The notes under the pieces: generated by a model
What the model was told of the DNA's origin: nothing
Databases searched by the model: none
The model's input: only the letters and a program-made list of their open reading frames with translations
Source of the DNA: Candidatus Woodwardiibium gallinarum
Lineage (GTDB): Bacteria > Bacillota > Clostridia > Oscillospirales > CAG-382
Reading direction: 5' to 3'
Assembly: GCA_904419545.1 (NCBI GenBank)
Contig: CAJFRY010000005.1
Coordinates: forward strand, 23,058-87,057
Length of the DNA: 64,000 nt
Made by a program: the position numbers and the translations under genes
In this document: positions 29,250 through 38,659 of the stretch, one piece after another
Numbering within the stretch: position 1 is the stretch's first letter
Layout: each line of letters opens with the position of its first letter

Positions 29250-29832
29250 TGCAGCGCTCCATTGCACGCGCCGGCTCCCCCGCCAGCAGGCAGGAGACGG
29301 CGGCGCAGATCCTTTCGTAATCGTTCTGTATCGTTTTCAGTTCATCCGTCGAAAAGCGCGAAAGCACCCAATCGGCCAGATCATAATCCGGCGACGGCTT
29401 GCTCCCCACGCCGACCTTGATGCGCGCCCATTCGTCACCCAACGCCTCTATGATGCTCTTTACCCCGTTGTGACCGCCAGCCGAACCTTTCATACGGACA
29501 CGCAGCTTGCCCAATTCCATTGAAACGTCGTCATAAATCACAATCAGCCGCGCAGGCTCGAGCTTATAATAGCGCATCACGGCGGCAACGGCTTCACCCG
29601 AGCGGTTCATATACGTTTGCGGCTTGACCAGCAGGACGCTTTTGTCCTCCATTATTCCGCGTCCGGTCAACGCCATATGCTTCAAATCACGAATTTCCGC
29701 GCCGATGCGGCCGGCGATGTAGTCCAGCGCCATAAAGCCGACGTTATGCCGCGTGCGCTCATATTCCCTTCCCGGGTTTCCCAAGCCGACAATCAGGTAT
29801 TCGACCGGTTTCTTCCTTTGAAACAGCGCCAT
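29242..29832 (-). CDS. pth: Peptidyl-tRNA hydrolase
   Basis: YLIVGLGNPGREYERTRHNVGFMALD; KPQTYMNRSGEAV; GSAGGHNGVKSI. Confidence 0.97.
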   Translation of the reverse strand: MALFQRKKPVEYLIVGLGNPGREYERTRHNVGFMALDYIAGRIGAEIRDLKHMALTGRGIMEDKSVLLVKPQTYMNRSGEAVAAVMRYYKLEPARLIVIYDDVSMELGKLRVRMKGSAGGHNGVKSIIEALGDEWARIKVGVGSKPSPDYDLADWVLSRFSTDELKTIQNDYERICAAVSCLLAGEPARAMERCNG

Positions 29833-29867
29833 ATCAGCTCATCCTTTGAAAATTTCGAATTCATATT

Positions 29868-29896
29868 AGTTTACAATATATTTTTGTCGATGTCAA
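29868..29896 (-). promoter_or_regulatory. Candidate promoter for pth
   Basis: Minus strand TTGACA (29896-29891), N17, TAAACT (29873-29868). Confidence 0.55.
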
Positions 29897-30099
29897 GCAA
29901 ATCGCGTATTTTTTGTATCGTTTGCCAAATATATACTAAGTCAGTGAAAATATTCGCGTTTGACTATAGACAGACGGGACAATATATGATAAAATAGGTA
30001 GGCTTGAAGCCAAGCGAGCCATTGAGCCGCGCCGCCCGTGAGCAGGAGAACAAAACGGCGCAGAAGCGGACAAGCAATCTTATGAAAGGAATGTTCAAC

Positions 30100-32727
30100 A
30101 TGGGAAAAAAGTACGTTTACCTGTTTTCAGAAGGCAACGCACAGATGCGCGACATTCTCGGCGGTAAAGGCGCAAACCTTGCGGAAATGACCAACATCGG
30201 CCTGCCCGTGCCGCAGGGCTTTACGGTTTCCACGGAGGCCTGCACAAGATATTATGAGGACGGCGGCATCATCGCGCAGGATATTCTCGATGAAATCGCG
30301 CAGTACGTCTCCAAAACCGAGGAGATCACCGGCAAAAAGTTCGGCGACCCGGCGAACCCGCTGCTTGTGTCCGTCCGCAGCGGCTCACGCGCGTCGATGC
30401 CCGGGATGATGGACACCATCTTAAACCTTGGCCTGAATCGTGAGGTTGCGGAAGGACTGGCCGCGCTCACCGGCAACGAGCGCTTCGCCTACGACTCCTA
30501 CCGGCGCTTTATCCAGATGTTCTCCGATGTGGTTATGGGGCTTCCCAAATCGAGCTTTGAAAAGATCATCGATCAGATCAAGGCGGAAAAAGGCGTCAAG
30601 GCCGACACCGAGCTGACCGCTGCGGACATGCGGCGTCTGACCGACGAATTCCTCGCCCATTACAGGCAGAGCATGGGGAAGGAGTTTCCGACCGATGCGC
30701 GCGTACAGCTCATCGAGGCGGTCAAGGCCGTGTTCCGCTCCTGGAACAACGAGCGCGCCATCGTTTACCGCCGGATGAACGACATCCCCTCAAGCTGGGG
30801 CACTGCGGTCAACGTGCAGGCGATGGTGTTCGGCAACATGGGTGATACAAGCGGCACGGGCGTAGCGTTCACCCGCGATCCGGCCACCGGAGAAAATCGT
30901 CTCTACGGCGAATTCCTGATGAACGCACAGGGTGAGGACGTCGTTGCCGGCATCCGCACGCCGCAGCCGATTTCCGCTCTGAAAGAGGTAATGCCCGAGG
31001 TGTACACACGCTTCACCGAGATTGCTTCCACGCTGGAAAAGCATTACAGAGATATGCAGGATATGGAATTCACCATCGAGAACCGCAAGCTGTATATGCT
31101 CCAGACCCGCAACGGCAAGCGAACGGCCGCAGCCGCGCTCAAAATCGCCGTCGACCTCGTAGCCGAGGGACTGCTCTCGACCGACGAGGCGCTGCTGAAG
31201 GTGGAGCCCCGTCAGCTCGACACGCTCCTTCACCCGCAGTTCGACGCCAAGGCGCTTGCAGCCGCCAAGCCCGCAGCCGCCGGCTTGCCCGCCTCACCCG
31301 GCGCGGCTGCCGGAAGGGTCCGCTTCACCGCCGAGGACGCAAAGGCCGCGGCTGCGCGCGGAGAAAAAACCGTCCTCGTGCGGCTGGAGACCTCGCCCGA
31401 AGACATCGAAGGCATGTACGCCTCCGAGGGCATCCTCACCGTGCGCGGCGGACGCACTTCGCACGCGGCGGTTGTCGCGCGCGGTATGGGCCGCTGTTGC
31501 GTAGCAGGCTGCGGCGACATCCAAATCAACGAGCAAGAAAAATGCTTCACCGTCGACGGCCAGACCGTCCGCGAGGGCGACAGCATCTCCATTGACGGCA
31601 CGACCGGCTTTGTCTACATCGGCGAGATTGCCACGGCGCCGGCTACGATTGCGGGGGACTTTGAGACCTTTATGAAATGGGCAGACGAAAAGCGCACCCT
31701 GCGCGTGCGCACCAACGCCGACACGCCCAAAGACGCGCAGCAGGCAATTGCCTTCGGCGCGGAGGGCGTGGGACTCTGCCGCACGGAGCATATGTTCTTT
31801 GACGCCGACCGCATCGCAGCGATGCGCGAAATGATCGTCTCCAAAACCGTCGAGCAGCGAAAATCCGCGCTGGCCAAGCTGCTGCCGATGCAGCGGCAGG
31901 ACTTTGAGGGCATCTTCCGCGCAATGGGCGGACTGCCGGTTACCATCCGCTTCCTTGACCCGCCGCTCCACGAATTCCTGCCGACAGAGGAGGGCGATAT
32001 TCAGGCGCTGGCTGCCGAGATGCGCTTGCCTGTCGCCGAACTGAAGGCGACCATCGCCGCGCTGCACGAATTCAACCCGATGATGGGTCACCGCGGCTGC
32101 CGTCTGGCCGTTTCCTATCCCGAGATTGCCGTGATGCAGACCACTGCGGTCATTGAAGCGGCGCTCAACGTCGCCGCCGAAGGCATCGCTGCCGAGCCGG
32201 AAATCATGATCCCGCTTGTGTGCGATGTGCAGGAGCTCAAACGCGTGAAAAAGACCGTAACCGAAACAGCCGACCGCATCATCGCCGAGCGGAACGCCGA
32301 GCTTTCCTACAAGGTCGGCACGATGATCGAGCTTCCGCGCGCGGCGCTGACGGCCGACGCCATTGCCACCGAAGCGGAATTTTTCTCCTTCGGCACGAAT
32401 GATTTGACGCAGATGACCTACGGCTTCTCCCGCGACGACGCAGGTAAGTTCCTCAAGGACTACTACGAAGCGGGCATTTTTGAAAGCGACCCCTTCGCCA
32501 AGCTGGATCAGACCGGCGTCGGCCAGCTCGTGCGCATCGCCGCCGAAAAGGGCCGTGCAACCCGTCCGTCCATAAAAATGGGCATCTGCGGCGAGCACGG
32601 CGGCGACCCGTCCAGCATCGAGTTCTGCCACAAGCTGGGGCTGACCTACGTCTCCTGCTCGCCCTACCGCGTACCGATTGCACGCCTTGCCGCCGCGCAG
32701 GCCCGCATTCGCAGCGAACTGGGCTGA
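30100..32727 (+). CDS. ppdK: Pyruvate, phosphate dikinase
   Basis: MGKKYVYLFSEGNAQMRDILGGKGANLAEMTNIGLPVPQGFTVSTEAC; GGRTSHAAVVARGMG; GICGEHGGDPSSIEFCH; 875 aa. Confidence 0.97.
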   Translation: MGKKYVYLFSEGNAQMRDILGGKGANLAEMTNIGLPVPQGFTVSTEACTRYYEDGGIIAQDILDEIAQYVSKTEEITGKKFGDPANPLLVSVRSGSRASMPGMMDTILNLGLNREVAEGLAALTGNERFAYDSYRRFIQMFSDVVMGLPKSSFEKIIDQIKAEKGVKADTELTAADMRRLTDEFLAHYRQSMGKEFPTDARVQLIEAVKAVFRSWNNERAIVYRRMNDIPSSWGTAVNVQAMVFGNMGDTSGTGVAFTRDPATGENRLYGEFLMNAQGEDVVAGIRTPQPISALKEVMPEVYTRFTEIASTLEKHYRDMQDMEFTIENRKLYMLQTRNGKRTAAAALKIAVDLVAEGLLSTDEALLKVEPRQLDTLLHPQFDAKALAAAKPAAAGLPASPGAAAGRVRFTAEDAKAAAARGEKTVLVRLETSPEDIEGMYASEGILTVRGGRTSHAAVVARGMGRCCVAGCGDIQINEQEKCFTVDGQTVREGDSISIDGTTGFVYIGEIATAPATIAGDFETFMKWADEKRTLRVRTNADTPKDAQQAIAFGAEGVGLCRTEHMFFDADRIAAMREMIVSKTVEQRKSALAKLLPMQRQDFEGIFRAMGGLPVTIRFLDPPLHEFLPTEEGDIQALAAEMRLPVAELKATIAALHEFNPMMGHRGCRLAVSYPEIAVMQTTAVIEAALNVAAEGIAAEPEIMIPLVCDVQELKRVKKTVTETADRIIAERNAELSYKVGTMIELPRAALTADAIATEAEFFSFGTNDLTQMTYGFSRDDAGKFLKDYYEAGIFESDPFAKLDQTGVGQLVRIAAEKGRATRPSIKMGICGEHGGDPSSIEFCHKLGLTYVSCSPYRVPIARLAAAQARIRSELG

Positions 32728-32813
32728 ATCCACATCCGTTCAGGCGGGTCTGGATACGCAGGCCCGCCCCCGCCAATTTAACGACTGCAAGAAAAGGAAC
32801 GCTGTACAACACT

Positions 32814-35420
32814 ATGAAAAAATGCATTCTCTTTACCCTCCTCTGTGCGCTGGCATTACCGCTGCTGGTCGCCTGCGGCGATCCCGCCTCTGATGAGAGC
32901 GGCGAAAGCTCGTCCGCACCCTCCGAAACCTCGGGCACCGAAAGCGAGCCGTTCGTGGAAAACGAGCTGATCGCACAGATCAACAGCTATCTTACGGAGG
33001 AAATCGACCGCACGCTGCCCTGCACCAACGTTTTTAAGGGGATGACCTACACCTCCTCCAAGGAACCGAACGCCGATTACGCCGACAACGCGTCCGCCCC
33101 CAAGCTGACCGACGGCATAACCACTGAGCTTTTTGATAAATACAACTGGCTTGGCTTTTCCGGAACATCGGCATTTACAATCGATTTCGACCTTGGCGAA
33201 GGAAATAAGCAAGCTATTGCAGATATCAGCGTCGGTTGCCTGCGCCAACTCGATTTCGGGATCGGCCTGCCGACATATGTATCGGTTATGGCATCCAACG
33301 ACGGCGTGAGCTATACGGAGATCGGTAAGCTCTACACGCCCACCGGGTTGGACTCCAGCGACAGTCACGTATATAACTTCTGCTTCCCGAAGGCGACGAC
33401 GGCGCGCTACATCCGCATTTCATTTGCCAATTCGGAGAAATCCTTCCACTTCATTGACGAAATCAGCGCCTACGTCTATTCGGAAGACGGCGAAGGTCCG
33501 AGAGAAGATCCCGAAGCCGAAACGGCAGGAATGGACATTTACGACTATGCACTCGATCTCTCCCCTTCGGAGCCGTACCCCAACACGGATGACGCGGATT
33601 ACAGCACCCGTCAGAATCTCGCCCTGCTCGAAGGCGTGGACGTGCAGATCGAACAGTTCGGCGAAATCATCGAAAGCGCACTGGAAGCCAATTCTCCCGC
33701 CGAAGACAAATTTATGCTCATCGACGGTCAGAAGATGACAACGAACGCCTTTACCGACCCTGCACTGTACCACTTTGTCCGCGGCGACGGGCGCAACGTG
33801 GTCATTGATTTGAAATACCTGATGGGAATTTCGGGCTGGAGCCTGGAGCTTTCCGCGAACGTATCGGCAGGCCTGGGCTGCCCGATGAATCTGGTCGTTT
33901 CGCTCAGCGAGGACGGCGAAAACTGGACGACGGTGGACGCCGTCCACAGCGAAGGCAGAGGGGAAAACGGGAATGAGATCGTCACACTCGCAAACGATCT
34001 GGACGACACCTATAAAGCGCGTTATATCCGCTTTTCCTTCGTCGTCGACAACGGACAGTGGAACGTAACCGATCACTACGTCAGTGTGTATATGTCCGAA
34101 ATCGAGGTGTTCGGCACCAAATCCGCAGAAAACGCTCAGCCCGCAGAGGACTGCGGCAGCGTTTACGGCCGCTTCGCCTCGCCCGAGCAGCTTGACGGCA
34201 TCCGCAATATGCTTTTCGCCTGCCTGGGCACGCTCGACACACACGCGTTCGATTATGATATCGCTATGGACGCCTTTTCGCTCCGCGATGAGGACGGAAC
34301 CGTTACCGGCATTCTGATGGACGCTGTCTGTATGGCAAAAGCGACAACGCTCGGCTATTCGCCGGACACAATCGAAGGCTACGAGCAATACTTCGATATT
34401 ATTTTTGACGAAGAGATGAACCTCGGCGCCATCGAAAAGGCGCGCGGCGAAATCAACGCAGCGCTTGGCATCACCGATAAGATGCCGGTATATCTGAGCG
34501 TCTTCTCGATGAATATGGCGGATCATGTATTCGGCGAGGTCGACGGCGAAGTGCTGAATTATTCGGACAACGAAGACCGTGCCAAGGTCGTCCGCTATGT
34601 CATCGACCGGTATATCGAAGCATTCAATGCGCAGGGCTACGAAAACCTGTATCTCGCCGGCTTTTACTGGGAGAACGAAGCGATCAACGTAGATACGCCC
34701 GCACAGGATATCGAATTGGTCAAGCAATTCAACGCCTATGCGCATGAACTGGATTATAAAACCTTCTGGGTTCCTTATTTTGATGCGAACTACTATTATT
34801 ACTGGGATCAGCTCGGCTTTGATCTGGCCTGCATGCAGTCCAACTACTCCTTTACGGTCATAAGCGAACAGCGGCTGTACGCCAACGCCTGGCTCTGCTG
34901 GGTCAACGGCCTGAGCGTAGAGCTGGAAATCGAGGACTACAAGAGCGCCGCCGGCACCGACAAGTATAAGGCGTATCTCGAATGCGGCGTCAAAACCGGA
35001 TATGTGAACAGCGTCAACATCTACTACCAGAGCGGCGTCCCGGGCGCGATTTTCTCGTCGAAATACTATAATGACGACGAATTCAGCGTTTACAAGGATA
35101 CCTGCCTCTATGCCACCGGCGAAATGACGCCCGATTATTATGCGACTTCCGGCGCCGGCCTGGACGGACTTCCGTCCGAACTGACGCTTGAAACAACCGA
35201 TGGCAAAACCGCCGAATTCACTCTGGAAGGGATCGACGGACTCGAAGCCGAGGTCACACTCCTGCCCTTTTACGGCGCGCTTCGCCTGAACGCAGACGGC
35301 ACCGGCCGTTATGAGCCGATTGAGCGCTTTGTCGGCGAAGACAGCTTTGCTGTCACCGTTACCGATGACGTCGGGCAGAGCAAGACCATCACCGTCAAGG
35401 TTACCATTACCCACGAATAA
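32814..35420 (+). CDS. DUF4855-like lipoprotein with discoidin-like segments and C-terminal Ig/cadherin-like domain
   Basis: LLVACGDPAS lipobox; FWVPYFDANYYYYWDQLGFDLACMQSNYSF block typical of DUF4855; C-terminal VGEDSFAVTVTDDVGQSKTITVKVTI. Confidence 0.75.
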   Translation: MKKCILFTLLCALALPLLVACGDPASDESGESSSAPSETSGTESEPFVENELIAQINSYLTEEIDRTLPCTNVFKGMTYTSSKEPNADYADNASAPKLTDGITTELFDKYNWLGFSGTSAFTIDFDLGEGNKQAIADISVGCLRQLDFGIGLPTYVSVMASNDGVSYTEIGKLYTPTGLDSSDSHVYNFCFPKATTARYIRISFANSEKSFHFIDEISAYVYSEDGEGPREDPEAETAGMDIYDYALDLSPSEPYPNTDDADYSTRQNLALLEGVDVQIEQFGEIIESALEANSPAEDKFMLIDGQKMTTNAFTDPALYHFVRGDGRNVVIDLKYLMGISGWSLELSANVSAGLGCPMNLVVSLSEDGENWTTVDAVHSEGRGENGNEIVTLANDLDDTYKARYIRFSFVVDNGQWNVTDHYVSVYMSEIEVFGTKSAENAQPAEDCGSVYGRFASPEQLDGIRNMLFACLGTLDTHAFDYDIAMDAFSLRDEDGTVTGILMDAVCMAKATTLGYSPDTIEGYEQYFDIIFDEEMNLGAIEKARGEINAALGITDKMPVYLSVFSMNMADHVFGEVDGEVLNYSDNEDRAKVVRYVIDRYIEAFNAQGYENLYLAGFYWENEAINVDTPAQDIELVKQFNAYAHELDYKTFWVPYFDANYYYYWDQLGFDLACMQSNYSFTVISEQRLYANAWLCWVNGLSVELEIEDYKSAAGTDKYKAYLECGVKTGYVNSVNIYYQSGVPGAIFSSKYYNDDEFSVYKDTCLYATGEMTPDYYATSGAGLDGLPSELTLETTDGKTAEFTLEGIDGLEAEVTLLPFYGALRLNADGTGRYEPIERFVGEDSFAVTVTDDVGQSKTITVKVTITHE

Positions 35421-35430
35421 CCATCCCTCC

Positions 35431-35459
35431 AAGCGGCGCCGGTGCATTCGGCGCCGCTT
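35431..35459 (+). terminator. Intrinsic terminator-like hairpin
   Basis: AAGCGGCGCC / GGCGCCGCTT stem followed by TTGCTT. Confidence 0.6.
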
Positions 35460-35735
35460 TGCTTCATTTATGGAAAATTTGAATAAATCGCGCAGATAGG
35501 ATACGGATTTTGCTTATGAAAGCCAATCCCTGTTTTCTGTGCGGTGCAAGCCGAATCGGAGAACAGTCTTATCAACGATAATCAACATATAGCCACACTA
35601 TGCGTTTCCTGTTTGCGCCGGCCTTCAAATCCGTTTTTACCCCCGCTTTGCCTTTCCGATCCCGTCGCTTCGTATCGGCAGCAACACGCCTCTGTGAAAA
35701 AACGCGGATTTTGTAAAGCTTTGTGCTTTTTTCTA

Positions 35736-35764
35736 TTGCATTTTGGGCGCAAATGGTGTAAAAT
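35736..35764 (+). promoter_or_regulatory. Candidate promoter of the SSS-paaK-iorAB-ACT operon
   Basis: TTGCAT (35736-35741), N17, TAAAAT (35759-35764). Confidence 0.5.
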
Positions 35765-35798
35765 GATAAAGTTAGCATAAGTCTCAGAATCGATTGGT

Positions 35799-37322
35799 TT
35801 GGATGTGAAGCGTTTGTCAAAAGAAGCAGTCATTTATCTCACGATTGCCGTCTACTTTGTACTTATGATCGCCGTTGGTGTGCTGAGCAGACGAAGCTCG
35901 CGCACAATCTCCGATTTCACCGTCGGGACCCGAAACGCATCGGCGTGGCTGTCGGCTTTTTCTTACGGTACGGCTTATTTCTCGGCCGTTATGTTTATCG
36001 GATATGCCGGAAGTTCAGGCTGGGAATACGGCATCTGGGGCGTACTGCCGGGCATCGGCAATGCGATATTCGGCTCTCTTTTGGCGTGGATGGTGCTTGC
36101 CAACCGCACACGGGAGGTAACAAGACGCTTAAACATCCGGTCGATGCCGCAGCTGTTTGAAAAGCGGTTCGGCAGCGGCGTGATGAAGCAGTTCTGCGTA
36201 TTTGTTATTTTTATTTTTCTGGTCCCCTATTCCGCTTCGGTTTACAAAGGACTGTCCAGCGTATGCGCAGTGCTCTTGAATGTGGATGAACAGCTTTGTA
36301 TGATCATCATTGCTCTGGCGGCCGCAGCTCTGGTTATTTTCGGCGGCTATGTCGCCACCCTGAAAGCCGATTTTTTACAGGGGCTGATTATGATTGCCGG
36401 CGTCATTGCGCTGATCGTCGTCGTTTTCCGCTCGCAGCAGGTCGGCGGGCTTGCAGAGGGACTGCGCAGCATCGTAGCCGAGACGAAGGCGCTGGAGCTG
36501 GACGCGCAGGCGCATATCGGACTCTGGGCGACGGTGCTGATGACCTCGTTCGGCACCTGGGGCCTGCCGCAGATGGTTCACAAATATTACGGCATCAAGG
36601 ACAAAGCCGAGGTCAAGCGCGGCATAGTGATTTCAACCCTGTTCGCACTCATCATTGCCGGCGGCGGCTATCTGATCGGCTCGCTGTCTCATCTGTTTTT
36701 TACCGAGCTGCCCGAAAAAGGCACCGATTATCTTGTCCCTAATATGCTGGTCACGGCCGGTCTGCCGAATATTCTGCTCGGCGTCGTGCTCGTGCTTCTG
36801 ATCTCTGCCTCTGTTTCCACACTGGCTTCGATCACCATCACGGCCTCGACCACGCTGACAATGGACTTCCTGCAGGCCAAGCTCTTCAAGCAAATGCCTC
36901 AGGAACGGGCCGGATTGCTTGCCAAGGTCGTTTCGGCGGCGTTCATTGCCGTCTCCTATCTGATCGCAAACACCGATACGCCGATTCTGGACATGATGTC
37001 CTATTCATGGGGCATGATTTCCGGCTCGTTTATGGCGCCGTATATGATCAGCCTGTATTGGCGCCGGCTCAGCCGCGCCGGCGCATGGGCGGGGATGCTG
37101 GGCGGCTTTCTCACTGCCTGCCCGCCGGTCGTCTGCAAACTGTTCTTCCCCGATGCGACAACCGCATTCGGTAAGGTCGCGGACCTCGGCCCGCATTTCG
37201 CCTGTCTGGCGATGCTTGTTTCGATCGTGCTCTGTCTGCTCGTTTCGCTTGTCAAGCCGAGCGACGGTACGGAAAGCGGATTCTATGCTCAGCCGGCGGC
37301 TGCGCCGGAAAGGAAAGGCTGA
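35799..37322 (+). CDS. Sodium:solute symporter (SSS family)
   Basis: About 13 TM segments; SSRTISDFTVGTRNASAWLSAFSYGTAYFSAVMFIGYAG; GTWGLPQMVHKYYGI. Confidence 0.92.
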   Translation: MDVKRLSKEAVIYLTIAVYFVLMIAVGVLSRRSSRTISDFTVGTRNASAWLSAFSYGTAYFSAVMFIGYAGSSGWEYGIWGVLPGIGNAIFGSLLAWMVLANRTREVTRRLNIRSMPQLFEKRFGSGVMKQFCVFVIFIFLVPYSASVYKGLSSVCAVLLNVDEQLCMIIIALAAAALVIFGGYVATLKADFLQGLIMIAGVIALIVVVFRSQQVGGLAEGLRSIVAETKALELDAQAHIGLWATVLMTSFGTWGLPQMVHKYYGIKDKAEVKRGIVISTLFALIIAGGGYLIGSLSHLFFTELPEKGTDYLVPNMLVTAGLPNILLGVVLVLLISASVSTLASITITASTTLTMDFLQAKLFKQMPQERAGLLAKVVSAAFIAVSYLIANTDTPILDMMSYSWGMISGSFMAPYMISLYWRRLSRAGAWAGMLGGFLTACPPVVCKLFFPDATTAFGKVADLGPHFACLAMLVSIVLCLLVSLVKPSDGTESGFYAQPAAAPERKG

Positions 37323-37330
37323 TAAACGAC

Positions 37331-38659
37331 GTGAAAAGCAATATCTGGAACCCCGAAATGGAATGCATGTCCCGCCCCGATATGGAGGCCCTGCAGCTTG
37401 AACGGCTCAAGGCGCTGGTCGATTACTGCGACCGCAACGTCGCCTTTTACCACAAGCGCCTGACAGAGGCCGGCATCTCGGCGGACAAAATCAAGACGCT
37501 TTCCGACATACAATATATCCCCTATACGACCAAGAACGACCTGCGCGATACCTACCCCTTCGGTATGTTTTCGGTGCCGAAAAAGCAGCTCGTCCGCATC
37601 CACGCTTCCTCCGGCACCACGGGGAATCCCACGGTCGTCGGCTATACGCGCGAAGATATGGACAACTGGAGCGAGCAGGTGGCACGGCAGGTCGTCGCCG
37701 CCGGCGCGACCGACGAAACGGTGGTGCAGATCTGCTTCGGCTACGGAATGTTCACCGGCGCGCTCGGCCTGCACTATGGTCTGGAAAAGATCGGCGCGAC
37801 GGTCGTCCCCACCTCGTCGGGAAATACGGTCAAGCAGCTTAAATTCATGCGTGATTTCCAAACCGACGCGATTGTTGCCACGCCGTCCTATTGTCTCTAT
37901 CTTGCCGAGGCGGCGCACGAGTCTGCAGAGGAATTCCCTATGTCCTCCTACAATGTGAGACTCGGCCTGCTGGGCAGCGAGGGCTGTACGCCCGAAATGC
38001 GCGCCCAGATTGAGGAACGCTGGTGCAACGACTTTTTCGTGACCGACAACTACGGGATGAGCGAGCTGAACGGCCCGGGAATGTCCGGCGAATGCGTGTA
38101 CCGCGATGGTCTGCACATCTGTGAGGACCACTTCCTCTGCGAGATCATTGATCCGAATACCGGCATTCCGCTGGACAAGGGCGAAACCGGCGAACTGGTC
38201 GTGACCAACCTGACCAAGCGCGGGCTGCCGATGCTGCGCTACCGCACGAAAGACATCACCTACATCAACTACGAGCCCTGTTCCTGCGGCCGCACCAGCG
38301 CGCGGATGCACAAGGTCATCGGCCGCAGCGACGATATGCTCAAAATCCGCGGCGTGAACGTGTTCCCCTCGCAGATCGAGAGCGCGCTCATCGGCATCAG
38401 CCAGATCAGCCCGCACTACCAGCTCGTCGTCACGCGCGAAGGCTTTGCCGACGCGCTGGAGGTCCGCGTGGAGCTGGTAGACGGCTCACTGCTGACGCGC
38501 TACGGTGAGCTGGAAGCGCTGCAGCACGGCATACATAACCGAATCAAAGCAATCCTCGGCATCGAGATCAAGGTCTCGCTGGTCGAGCCGAAAACGATCG
38601 AGCGCTTCGTCGGCAAGGCGCAGCGCGTGGTCGATCTGAGGAAAGAAGGCAAATCATAA
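37331..38659 (+). CDS. paaK: Phenylacetate-CoA ligase (AMP-forming, PaaK family)
   Basis: IHASSGTTGNPTVVGYTREDMDNW; YGMSELNGPGMSGEC; GRSDDMLKIRGVNVFPSQIE. Confidence 0.95.
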   Translation: MKSNIWNPEMECMSRPDMEALQLERLKALVDYCDRNVAFYHKRLTEAGISADKIKTLSDIQYIPYTTKNDLRDTYPFGMFSVPKKQLVRIHASSGTTGNPTVVGYTREDMDNWSEQVARQVVAAGATDETVVQICFGYGMFTGALGLHYGLEKIGATVVPTSSGNTVKQLKFMRDFQTDAIVATPSYCLYLAEAAHESAEEFPMSSYNVRLGLLGSEGCTPEMRAQIEERWCNDFFVTDNYGMSELNGPGMSGECVYRDGLHICEDHFLCEIIDPNTGIPLDKGETGELVVTNLTKRGLPMLRYRTKDITYINYEPCSCGRTSARMHKVIGRSDDMLKIRGVNVFPSQIESALIGISQISPHYQLVVTREGFADALEVRVELVDGSLLTRYGELEALQHGIHNRIKAILGIEIKVSLVEPKTIERFVGKAQRVVDLRKEGKS

